A stretch of 64,000 nt of DNA from Stratiolaelaps scimitus. Its lineage: Eukaryota > Arthropoda > Arachnida > Mesostigmata > Laelapidae. The translations under genes and the position numbers were made by a program. Where the stretch lies: contig JABWDB010000006.1 in the NCBI GenBank assembly GCA_019614645.1, positions 5,022,001 to 5,086,000 on the forward strand. Reading direction: 5' to 3'. This document shows positions 12,978 through 24,100 of this stretch, piece by piece. The notes below the pieces were generated by a model, which did not search any database, was not told the DNA's origin, and worked only from the letters and a program-made list of their open reading frames with translations. The stretch's first letter is position 1, and every line of letters starts with the position of its first letter.

Positions 12978-13017
<40 letters not shown>
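12978..13017. repeat. (TA)20 microsatellite
   Basis: Perfect 40-bp TA run. Two long open frames across it on opposite strands (115 and 127 codons) owe their middle part to this run. Confidence 0.95.
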
Positions 13018-13020
<3 letters not shown>

Positions 13021-13263
13021 AACGTGCATATATTACAAATGAATTCCAACTGTTTATGTGTACTGTTCGACGTAATCTGGCAGTTACTAATGATAGAAAA
13101 GCGCATCTCGTTCCGGTTTCGTTAGAAAATTCGAACAAGGATTATTTTGGTTCCGTAATAGATCGGGGCAGCTCGGTCTGTGTCCTGACTCTATATTTAG
13201 AAATATGTCGAGATTAACAGTGCGTTCACTTCATTACGATATGCCTTTTAAGGGGTCGAGCAA

Positions 13264-13267
<4 letters not shown>

Positions 13268-13302
<35 letters not shown>
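13268..13302. repeat. (TA)n microsatellite
   Basis: Perfect TA run of about 35 bp. Confidence 0.95.
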
Positions 13303-13303
<1 letters not shown>

Positions 13304-14609
13304 CCACCGGGTGTTTTGGCTTGTTATCCAGGCTGATTTCCAATTTTTGAAGCAAGCCTTGCGAACAAACTTGCCCCGGGCAAAATATCGCCCACTGGAA
13401 TCGACAAGCTGCTCTTAGGTTACTCACATAGGTCTGCAAACATCGGGACGTCAGGAAAATCCCCAATCGCTAGACAGACCTCTGCAGGGCGCAACAAATT
13501 GTTATCGACCTAGTGGTTTAACGCTGCCTCTGAAAAGGGACTCTGTCAGAAACAGTTTGGGACAACAGTCGAATCTATCAAATAATGAAATATAACACAT
13601 AAGAGCAGTGTAGAAGTCTGAAGTCGAAAATATACCTCTCTGATTTATCTTTTCGACTTGTGGACAGATAGGGCATAAATGATTCTGTTTGCCCAGCACA
13701 CAGACACAGATTTATATGGACAACACTATATGGCAAATATTAGTACTACTACAACTACAATATCCGTGGTATCTATCAACTACAATAGTAGTGGTATTTA
13801 CCAACGGTCAAGGTGACAATGGAAACGAGTCACCGTTGACGCATTCGTGATGATGTGATGTACGCCTTCGATAAGCACAGATTCTACACAAGAATAGACG
13901 CTGTCGTGGAGGACCTCTATAAAAACCTGCACACTCTATCTATGTTGGGCGGTACCAGCAAACTTGTATCGTTACTTCCGAGTAAGTCTTGGACGTACAA
14001 TATACTAAGCTCTCATTGTCTTCTCTCTAACCGAGAGCAATAGGGAGCGCATTAGCTGGCTGTCATCGGTCTCCTTAAATCTCCGTCCGAACTAAGTCGC
14101 GCAGAGAAACTTCTCTGTCTAACCTTTTGAGTTATACCTACAATAACAAGGTTCCCTAGAAAATAAATTAAGAAGAGGGATTTAAAGTGTGTTTAATGTC
14201 GCCTTCTTAACTCAAGCACATGCATTAGGTCGACTTTTTTGAAAGGCGGATAGACTATTCCTCAGTTCGGCAGAATTGTACGAAGCCTTGCCTAGCGGAC
14301 GCAAGCGAGAATTCTATGGTACTTACCTGGATGCCTTTGCAATGTAGCTCTCAACCTGCTCTTCTGTTGTTTCTTCGAAGCCTCCATAAGCGCGGTCGGT
14401 AATTGCCTTGGAAACGTTAGAGAATTCTAATTAGAACGTGAAAGAAGCTTCGCTGCTGTGCCTTACAAAACTCGTTTACTCGAAGCGGTAGTGATTAAAA
14501 ACTGTGTTAGAACTCCCACTAGACGTGTATATAGATCTATATCGCCTCGGGAAACTTGAACTATTGACCCCTGAATTGTTCAGCGAGCGTCAATAATTTA
14601 GCAAGCCGA
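13303..14609. other. no gene recognised
   Basis: AT-rich with small local duplications (13755-13806). No supported feature. Confidence 0.6.
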
Positions 14610-14692
14610 GGTAAATTTTTTTCAATTCAAATCATGGTTTATTGTCGGACCTGCAATTTCACAATGCATACGCAACATATCATAATATACAT
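14610..14692 (-). repeat. SINE1-like 3' tail downstream of the LINE fragment
   Basis: Read on the minus strand, this stretch has GCATTG, AAATTGCAG, TCC and AATAAACCA in the same order and nearly the same spacing as the tail of SINE family 1. A TTTACC motif follows at 14611-14616, as at the end of that SINE. It lies about 280-360 bp beyond the reverse transcriptase stop on the same strand. It is either the LINE's own 3' end or a separate truncated SINE. Confidence 0.45.
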
Positions 14693-14969
14693 GACCATAG
14701 AAGCTGTACAAAAAGTTACAAGAGCAGTGCAGGGTACAAAACCGGAGTATTCTATTGAGGCTATCCTATGCAGACGCCCCTATTGTTAGAGATACATAAC
14801 CACCCGAACATTACACAACATATTTAATTGAACACATAAAATATACATTTTTATACATAAATAGTTTCATTTTTAGCAGCTTCCTTCACTTCGCAAGCGA
14901 ACCATTTTGCTGAGGTGAGAGATCGAATCTCGCGAGGGGGCGGACTCCATATGACCGGGAGGCAGTAGG

Positions 14970-15780
14970 CTAGGGCATGGCTGCTAGACACTTTAATATA
15001 ATAGTAAATGGCCTTACAAATTTCGTCCTTTGTCGGATCGTCCGTCTTCCAATGGGAGTGATGGCAACGGAGATGTCATTCGGTATTTCTCCCCTAAATA
15101 TCTTGAATGCAAGGAGAGCAGTCTGAATCGTGCAGAGCTCCTCGATTCGAGGGAGGTGAAGGCTCCCCAGAACATCAGCAATGGAGTCCCTACGATGCCG
15201 ACCAAAAATAGCTCTAAGGGCATCATTTTGAATGACATCACTCATGTGGTCTTTTCAGCCAAGTGTGTCCTGGACGAATGCTGAAGACAGTTGAGTGCAG
15301 CCGACACATCAAGGGAAACGCCTAGACATAGTTGGTTATTCTCGATGGACTCTGAAATTTCCTGCCAGAGGTGAGCCAGCGCTAGCTCTGTGGATCGTGA
15401 CCTGCGGAACCCGAACTGGCACGGCGAGAAGAAGTTCATAGATTTGAGGTAACGATCAAGTCTACACAGTGCAATGTTCGTAATAACTTTGGACAGAAAA
15501 TCGACTAATGAGATCGGGCGGTAATTTGTCGCAAGTTTACGATCCCTTTTGTGTTTGAACAATGGATTAATCCAGGTGCTCTTCAACCTAAAAATAAACC
15601 AGTTTTCATCGACAGAGTTTATCACGTAAGCCAACGGATGCGCCAAGACAGACGACATCTTCAAAAGCAATTTGCTCGGAAGTCCCGTGACCCCCGTGCG
15701 CCCAAAAAGCCGATCGTAAGCTCGCTTATCATCCATCTGTCAATGCTCGAAATCCTTCAAAATGCCATAATGCAATACCG
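14970..15780 (-). pseudogene. non-LTR retrotransposon (LINE) reverse transcriptase fragment with internal deletion
   Basis: The minus strand from 15736 carries the fingers and palm start of a CR1/L2/Jockey-type reverse transcriptase: NPLFKHKRDRKLATNYRPIS, LSKVITNIALCRLDRYL, CQFGFRRSRSTELALAHL and SLDVSAALNCLQHS, ending near 15242. The next frame, 15245-14970, continues directly with the C-terminal domain of the same kind of element (NDALRAIFGRHR, LGSLHLPRIEEL, TALLAFKIFRGEIP). In an intact element roughly 150 residues carrying the catalytic YADD/FADD box and thumb lie between these parts. They are missing here, with a frame change at the joint (about 15240-15290). The endonuclease part is also absent. 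The copy is therefore dead. Clade assignment is by eye. Confidence 0.88.
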
Positions 15781-16879
15781 CTCACTCAATTTCAAGTGCG
15801 AATCTTGCACAACCCAGCTGTTAGATTGTTGGCCCTGCGGACATCAGCCAGTAAGTGGTGAGTTGAAAAGGCCAAGCCCTCTGGGCACGAACCCCGTGCT
15901 ACCAAGAAACGCGTTCGAAATCAATGACCACGTAAAGTTCATAGAATGTATAGTATACACAAACGTTCAAAATCATGAAGTGACTCCACCTTACCACACA
16001 GGTACAATTGCGACGCTGATTAGAGAAAACTCGATCAGCAGATGAGAGTATTTGTTCGCAACGGATGTTACGACCGTTGAGGCTCTAACAATGCTATAGC
16101 ATGGACAAGTTCACCCACTCAGCAGGAAGTCTGGAGCCTGATTTTACAATTGTGTCTGTGTGGGCGAGAAGCACTCTTGTGTTGCCTCTATGCAAATATA
16201 AACTCGCTGCACACCTTGACTTCGGCGGCCACGTCGGTCCCCTGAAGGGGCCTCTCGCACATGTTTGACTTGCCGCATTTGGCGTCTTCAATTTCAAATT
16301 CAGCCATGCTTACACAAACTGTTCACGCATAACTTTGCCAAGCTGTCGAAATTAGCGAACGTTCTAACGAGCAATGCTGTTGAGTTCACGAGTGCAACAA
16401 GAAGTTTCCACTGTAGCTATCCACGCTCCGAGATGTCCCCGCTACTCGGGCGAGAGTAGCATCTGCAAAATGTTTGTGTCGACGCCAGGCTTGCAGTGTT
16501 CACCTGACAGTGAACGTCGCCGGTAGCGTTCAACCATTGTCCTGTATCTCGCATAGTAAATAGCGGACGGTATTGGACGCTATGGGTGCACTAAGACCAA
16601 AGATGATCGTGGTGCGACAACACAACAAAATACAAAAATCCCAAACGCGAAGAAGGACAGATATAGAGAGAGAGACAGAGAACAAGAGATACCATTATAT
16701 TATAATAAAGGTTGTGCCAATAGTGTTCCGCGTGTTGCAAATTCGCTACAAAATTCTTCACGTTTGCGATCGCAGCAAAACTCTCCGATGCTTCCATATT
16801 CGGGATGCCAATGTCCAAAGCGTTGCTGCCCTTCTGCCTACTTAGCACCCTGCGTTTCATAGGACTCTCCCAGAGAAAT
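15781..16879. other. no gene recognised
   Basis: The plus frame across 15551-16045 is partly antisense to the LINE fragment. The remainder holds only short frames. Confidence 0.6.
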
Positions 16880-17570
16880 CACCCATGTGACAACCGGCTG
16901 GAAAAAGGGCAAACGATTCGCGGAGTTAACATCCCCGCGCACACCGCGTCAGCGAGTAGTAGTCGTCTCCTCCTCGCGATCATCTTCTTCGCCCTTCGGG
17001 AAGATCATGCTGCTCGTCCGCTGCCTTAATGAAGATAGCCGCTACCTAGCCGCTGCAGCCAAGTACAGGCAGATGCGGAAGTGAGATTATGTTTGAGAGA
17101 AATAGACAGAGGGCCGCCAATGCACCACGCGTAGTAGAAGCGACGACAGAAAAACTCGTCATGAAAGATTGCCCCGAGAATATACAGCGACCGACTGCGG
17201 CGGGAAGCGGGAGCCACCGCCGAGGCGGCAGCAGTTGCTGCTCCTCTTTATGAACGAATTGAAGACATAGGAGACGGATAGGAAACGAAGAAGTAAAGGA
17301 AGAAACAAATAAAAACGACACGGAGTGAAGCGCCATATTCTCAAGGGGTAAAAATGTCGCAAGTGAACCCGGTGAAATGCCACTGTGGTGGCTGCACAAG
17401 CAGAAACAGCAGCGGCAAGCATGGCAGCGCCTCTCCGCTATACGGGGCACTCGAGTCGTCCCGGAACGGGCGCAGATGGGCGTCGGGATGGGTGAGCGGG
17501 AAACGATAGGATCCGGCTGAATGAGAGAATAGCTCCGAAGCTGACAAACGTGGACGAAACCACCCATGCA
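16880..17570. other. GC/CpG-dense island, possible promoter region
   Basis: CG-rich with open frames on both strands (173 codons minus, 74 plus) and no recognisable protein. Strand-asymmetric purine runs occur at 17250-17340. Direction of any transcript is unclear. Confidence 0.3.
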
Positions 17571-20500
17571 GAATCTAGAATCTTACCCTGATAGAAATAG
17601 AAAGATAGGGTCTCGAGAAATGGTTTATCGTTTGCGACCTTCTGCAGGCTGTCGCTGCCACCGGAAACTGATTTCGGTTCGGTTGCATGACCGAGGAGCT
17701 CGTTAGAGATGGATGCTGGGAGATCTAGGAGTTGGCTAGTCTCCTCTGCTAGTCAACGACGAGGATGTCATATCTGGATGGTATAGAGTATTAGATTATA
17801 TATAAGTATATATATACATATATATATATATCACTACGCCTCTGTCGGGAGGAATGGGCAAACTCAGCAAGCAAGTCAATACTCGCCTTTCTCGCTCCCA
17901 CCAGGATTCGTCTGTCGCTAATATCAGATCAGATCCATACGCCAATTACGTTAGATTGGAAATGTACTTACCACTGTTCTTACTAAGCCAGTCGGGTTCC
18001 TCTCGATTGTGTTGACTGTGTGCGACCGCTTTCTACCGTTCATCGCGTGTGTGGCCTAGACTATATGGGCTGCAGTAGTATTATTCTATCTGTCGAAATG
18101 GTCTTCAATAGTAACCGAAGTAGATTGAAGCCGATGAAGGGATGTGGATCTTGCAGCGATCGTGAATGCATGACGGGATGTAAGTGGACACAGCTGTGTT
18201 CGAGGTCGACAGGAACACCATGATAGCAGCCTCGACAAAGGCCACGAATTCAAACGTCAGCTCTATTCAAGACCATAAAGATTGGAGCTTGAGAGTACTA
18301 GGACGGACAAGCGACTATTACTACTACTGGAACAAAAAGGAACAACGTACGCCTTCTTCGGTGTGAACGCTTCAATGCCGAGAAAGGCGCCCGCCTAACC
18401 ACGCGGTTCAGTTTCCATTGTCGGCTGCTGCATTTGATGATCTGCCTGCTAGTACGGCTGTATTTAGGATGCGGTGTCTTCAAAGAGCATTCTAACAAAT
18501 TCGAATAATGCCGGGCAATGTTGCGATTATATACTATTACGTATTTACAACTTTGCCTGTACACTGAACATTATATGTATATATATATATATATATATAT
18601 GTATATCCCTGTTTTACCGATCTATCATACTTGATGACAGTTTCTCTGAGTGAGTAGTGACGTTGGATTCGGCAAGTTAGTTCATATGCTCGGCATGAGA
18701 ATCGACTTTACTACAGCCGCCAACAAAAGCTGTTATCTTCTTCTGACAAAGCTAATCTCCGTGGAAGCAAAGAAGATTGACTTACCTTGGTTACTTATCG
18801 TTCGTACACTGTCTGCATTTTAATCATTATGAATGTTCATTTATACAGAGTTTCAATATTACCCTGTCGTTTAACAGCTGACTGAAGCTGCCTACTATAG
18901 TGCCTATCGAATTGTCGATTAAGCTTATAACGTACGCAGTAGAAACATGCGAATGGCTAGAGAAAATCTTGATGGTGCTCACGCTATGCTTGGGCAGGGG
19001 AGGAGGCCTGCCCACGTAACCAGCAGCGAACGTCACTCATATTTTCGGAGTGGGTGGAGCTACAGACGACGCGAGTTAGCGGGTGGGATTAGGCCACAAG
19101 CAACAGGTCTGGCTGCACCTGAAAAAAACGAGCCTTCTGTACATTCACAGGTATCTTTATAGGGGTACCTCTCAGGCATCTATCTGACTCTCGCCACCTC
19201 CTTGATATATATGCACGTAATAAATATAGCGGGTAATAGGAGAAAAATTATGCGGGAACTACGTCATTTTCACAAGCGGGATGGCTAACTTTAAATTTTC
19301 CCGCCTGAGCAATTCTCCCTTGAGACGATATAGTGTGATGTCGACCGCGATCCGTATGGGCTAAAAGGTACAATTTTGCAAAAAAGACAGAAAGAAAAAA
19401 TGGATGTATATATTCTTTGGGATCATTATATATATATATACATATATATATTGTTTTGCAAAAACTCGTCTGTCATTTTTACACTGCTTCCGACACGGTA
19501 GTAATTAACTGGAAGTGAACTGTACGCGAGTCCTGATTGGGACAAAAGAGTGTGTTCGTTTTCTACTTTTACTTATAAAGTATAAAGTAAAACATATTTG
19601 AAATCGCTACATATCCGTCTTAGGTATTTTAAGTCCATGTTGCTGTGCATTTTCTTCCATTCAACGAGACGCGTGCGGCCTTGATCAGGCAAAATCTCAG
19701 TGCGGCCTTGATCAGGCAAAACCTCAGTTCACAAAATCGAAACGACAATGCATTGACCCGAATCTACGAGAAGTCTCCCCACAGTAAAGGTCGCACAAAC
19801 AGCATTATATTATACGCACCGGTGAGTGCGCAAACAGTTTGACAGGGTATTACCTTACAATTTTAATTGTATATTATTATCCATTGGTGATGGGAGTCGA
19901 TGTAGATTTACGATGGGTCTCTGCGACAGGAAGGGATTGATTCTATGGCGTCATTATGATATACAGTTAATATTACTATTTATTTATAGTATGTTTTGCG
20001 ACACACCGTTGTTGTCATGTGTAGGCCAGAGGCTCATCACGAGCCTAACTCGAACTGGTATGCAGATATCGCAATAATGTGTACGATAGAAATAACGTTA
20101 GAGAATGCACTCGATCAATTTCACTCAATACCCAGCTGTTCCGTAAACAATACTAAACATATTTATTCTTACTAGACAACTAGGTATACATAATACAATA
20201 TCGTATGAATAAATTAGGAGGATATATATATATATATATATTTGGTCTGTCGTATGGTTGGAACACGCTTGAACGCATCGATAGCTGTTCCATACGTCTG
20301 TGACTCCAGAGAAACGTAAACTCTGTAAGTTCTGAAAGCCTATTTTGAAGAAATTGAACAAAGACTCCGTGGGCGAAATTCATCTTTCTTTCTTCGCACG
20401 CCTCGTTGGCGAACGATCACTGTTCGTGGCCGTTGGCAAAATAGCTCAGTCACTATTCTCGCAAAACATGAGCAGAACGTATGATATGCTCAAGATATAG

Positions 20501-20749
20501 TATTATACTAGACATATCGTGCATATTGTACGAGTTATATATTGTAAGGAACAATCTGTTTTATTCAAACATACAGTAGTTAGCAAGTATTATTTCTAGG
20601 GATTATGGGGGGGTGGGGGTGAGGTCGACAGGGTCCCGAGGAAGGCGATGGCATTGCCTCTCTGAACAGCGAGGGACAGATTGTATATATATTTATATAT
20701 AGGGTTATATATTTGTATATATATATACATGATCAGTTGTTTGTCAGAG
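17571..20749. other. no confirmed gene; possible exon at 18940-19150
   Basis: Contains TA tracts, the 27-bp duplication and one candidate exon bounded by ACGCAG (to 18939) and a GTATCT donor at 19151 with an open plus frame (RNMRMARENLDGAHAMLGQG and so on). A G-rich run lies at 20606-20623. Confidence 0.4.
19674..19728. repeat. 27-bp tandem duplication
   Basis: GCGGCCTTGATCAGGCAAAA plus the following seven bases occurs twice in a row with one difference (ATCTCAG/ACCTCAG). Confidence 0.9.
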
Positions 20750-20886
20750 GGAAAGGTTATATTAGCATATTAATGGAACTGCAGTTTTACAACGCTTAAG
20801 TTCTCTCTATATCCTCACAAGGTCGCGGGAGTTGAACCTGGGGCCTCCGGCTTTTAACAGCCGGAGCCTTAGCCGTCAACCCCGCT
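20750..20886 (-). repeat. SINE family 1 copy with clear tRNA-like head
   Basis: The reverse strand shows a head with the stem-loop CTCCGGCTGTTAAAAGCCGG, whose loop carries GTT as in tRNA-Asn, then a B-box-like AGGTTCAACTCCC, then the family tail ending TTAATATGCTAATATAACC. This is the best-preserved head of the family in the window. It abuts a SINE family 2 copy at 20899. Confidence 0.7.
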
Positions 20887-20898
20887 AATGGTACTTAT

Positions 20899-20985
20899 TA
20901 AAGGGGTCCGTCTTATGAAGAAATTAAGGAAGCACTTCCATGCACGTTAAATGTTGGCAGCCTATCGTTAACTTTAGATCCCGTT
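20899..20985 (+). repeat. SINE family 2 copy, diverged
   Basis: AAGGGGTCCGTCTTATGAAG starts the copy and GCACGTTAAATGTTGGCAGC ends it, with a diverged middle. It is the left arm of an inverted SINE2 pair with 21030-21165. Confidence 0.65.
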
Positions 20986-21029
20986 GAACACTAAGAGAAA
21001 ACGATGCTGAATGGACTCAAAAAAACCTT

Positions 21030-21165
21030 TCTTTACCGGGCTGACCGACAGCCAACATTTAACGTTCCCTTCCAATGCAAGTGTGCAACGGTGGGCATCG
21101 AACCCGTGCACCTACGTGTGCTCCTCCGATTACAAGGCGCACACGAATGCACTCAGCGCCTTGCC
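21030..21165 (-). repeat. SINE family 2 copy with tRNA-like head
   Basis: The minus strand gives a head resembling tRNA-Thr: CGCCTTGTAATCGGAGG (loop with TGT), then GGGTTCGATGCCC as B box, then CACCGTTGCACACTTGCATT, joined to the family 2 tail GGAACGTTAAATGTTGGCTG. This copy shows that head and tail belong to one element. Confidence 0.7.
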
Positions 21166-24100
21166 TGGACCTAGTGAACACTGGCGTAATAACTGATTTC
21201 GAAATTTACTTGAAGTTGAAAACTTACGAAATAAACATGAGGCAACTTATTCATCCCTTTAAAATTCAACCTAATTTTCGAGCTCCTCTCACGATAGAGG
21301 GTTGTGGTTTAACGACAACAAAAATGAAGTGAAAATTTAGGAAAATAATGTAACAATTCAAACATAAATAGCGGATAGTGAAAATCCACACTATTGCGTC
21401 GGATCTAAGACCCCGGCGACAAATCCCACAAGCCGCACAATCCTGTCTAATCCGAGACGCCTGAGTACTCTCCAGGATAATCTCTCATCGAGGCTTAGTG
21501 TACGTGATAGCAGCAGTCGCCAATTTGGTTCGGGAACTCTCGCGACGAGATGGGACCGTTGACCTGGTGACTCCTTTGATAGCGACCAGGGTCTGCCAAA
21601 AGTTGCCCACTCCCGTCCGTCCCTCGCGTCCCCCGTATTGCGAGCTCTCTCTCTTTCACTCTAAGGAAAGAATCCGTTGAGTATCAGACAATTTATCTCT
21701 CTAGATCCCCACCGGACAATGATATCCCACTTCATAGGAGGCATTACACTCCTGTAAATTGGTCCCACGGGTGTGCCTTATGATGAGGAATTGCGTCTCG
21801 ACACTGAATACTCTTTCTTCTGCTTGGAGCTATTTTTTATATGCCAACCTAACCGTAACGTGTTAAATTTATCTCAATAACCTTTCGACGTCCTACCATT
21901 AATCAATGCTAAGTGGTGCTTCCTGCTTTGCTGTTTCGGATAGAAACACGCTATCTGCATTTTCTCAGTCGCACCGATAACAGCCCCGGATGAGCAAAGC
22001 TCGCCCACGCCTCTTGGGGCAGTATCGGCTGCTGGTATTGGTATTGTGTACGACTCTTAACGCCGCGAGGCCTACCCCTGTTGGTTGTCCATGTTCTGTT
22101 TACGAGCTCGACGTCACCTCGAACCAATGAGCCGATTGCTCAGCCGATATTTTTGATGGCAAGCTGACTGACCCTTGCTGATTCTATGTGGGCTACTGCC
22201 CTCGTGCCACTTGCACGTCAGACAGTGATCGATAAAAATGTATGACATATAAATAGAGCCGTGTTAGCCGAAACTAAATGCGAGCATGCATTTATCCATG
22301 CTATTTAACATTACCGATTATCAACATTTATTACACTCATATTTCAAAATGCTGCTCTCATTGAGAAAAAGCATTGGCATAATTAGGTACAATTAAATAT
22401 AAAAGATCATTCAATATCTCGATACCGCCGCCCTTCTTTTCGTTCTTTCAAGGGGCTGTGTTGACATAGTCGACACCGTGACCGCCCCCCTTCCGGATCT
22501 CCGTTGACGATGTTCAACAGCACCACTGCCATTCCCGGCACCGCCACCTGCAACGATTTAAATCGATGTCAGATGGCAGTCTATCATGTCATAACCCCTG
22601 TCGAACAGATGCGCAACCAGCTCTCGCCTCTGGATAGAGGCAGCCAGCTGTGTCTATGAGAAGGAACGTGACACTCGTCCGACCAACGCGCTTATACCTG
22701 ATCCAGGCAAACCGTTCCACTTGTGAGCTCGCTGATTGAACTTATCTCGCAATCTCGTCCACGTTGTTGTTGTTGTTGTTCGCTATGAATTTACATACAC
22801 TAGCTTGGGGTAATGCACGGAGTGTATTCAAGAGTATGGACACATCGGCGATTGAGGCGAACGTGTCGCCGATCGACTTAAGGTGCCCGTGTTTGAGAAT
22901 CAGTACACATTGCTCGCATAAGCGCTTAGTGACGTCCATCGAATGTATATGTTTGGTTGTCTGGAAACGAGTGTGGGGTTTTTCACGAATGACATGTACG
23001 TGAATCATTTCGTGTACCCTGATCATAGAAATAATAGTTATTATCGTATGGAACGGCTTTGTTCCAATGGTGTACCAGCATCTTTATGTCAGATGTGTGT
23101 ATTTTTTCCTTTTTCGAGGCAAAAAAACGAAACGGCCTTGTTCTACATTTGCCTTTCGACAATTAATAAAGGAAGACTTGAATGGAATGAATAGAGCTGA
23201 ATTTTCGCCCGTACTCAACGACTTTAATTTTATTCTACGAAAATCGCATGAGCACCACCCCTTCTTGTTGGCGAATTGTGGACGTGTTTTGACCAGTTTC
23301 TCTTGAACTCGAACAAGCTGCCCACATCACCTGCCCCTGTTGATGCAATCCCATCGTTTCAGACGCTCAAAACGCATGGGTCCTCGAATATCCCACCAAC
23401 AACATAGCATGGGAAGTCTACAGAGCCCCTCCATAAAGCCTATGTTTTACTTGAAGTCGGTATGACGGTAATTGAATTGTTCTCGCTCCAACCTCAAGCT
23501 CTTCTGGGAATTCTCGAATGATAATCGTCAACGTTTGGTCACAAAATGAGAGTACAACACATTTCGGTACAGAGATTAACATATCACTTTCCATGCACCA
23601 GCCCGCGACAGGATCTATTGCGCACTGAATGAGACGGGGCCGCTCTGAGCAGTGTATTCGTTGACAGTACACTCCCGCCGTATTGGTCTTTTCATAACGG
23701 ACCGATCTACAAATTTATAAAGGCATGGAGCGGGTTTGTAATGTCTAAATTGAACTCGTGCTCGCCCGGCAATAGTTACTGCATCCTTATTTTAATTAAT
23801 GTTGTAATTTTTTAGTTCTCTGTATCTCTTACTAGCCGCCATCGTCAGTGAACCAAGGCATGTTCAAACCCCCTTAATTATTTAAATTAATGCCCATTTC
23901 AAGAGCGAACAATTTTGTTGTCCTTGGCTGCAAAAATGTATGCGCCTCTTTTCGCTACACTGTTTCGGTCGCCGGAGCTTGGTTTGATTTCGTGCCGAGC
24001 ATTAAGTGATCCAATGTTTTCCTTGTCAACGTGACTTCTTCCTTGGACGTCACTCCTACCATCATGTTCACGTTTAGTATTAACATTAAGGTGATGTTAG

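Noticed and set aside
15030..15284. Plus frames across the LINE region
   Set aside because: Antisense shadows of the reverse transcriptase remnant.
17046..17567. 173-codon minus frame
   Set aside because: GC-rich island, low-complexity Ser/Leu/Cys-rich translation, no recognised family.
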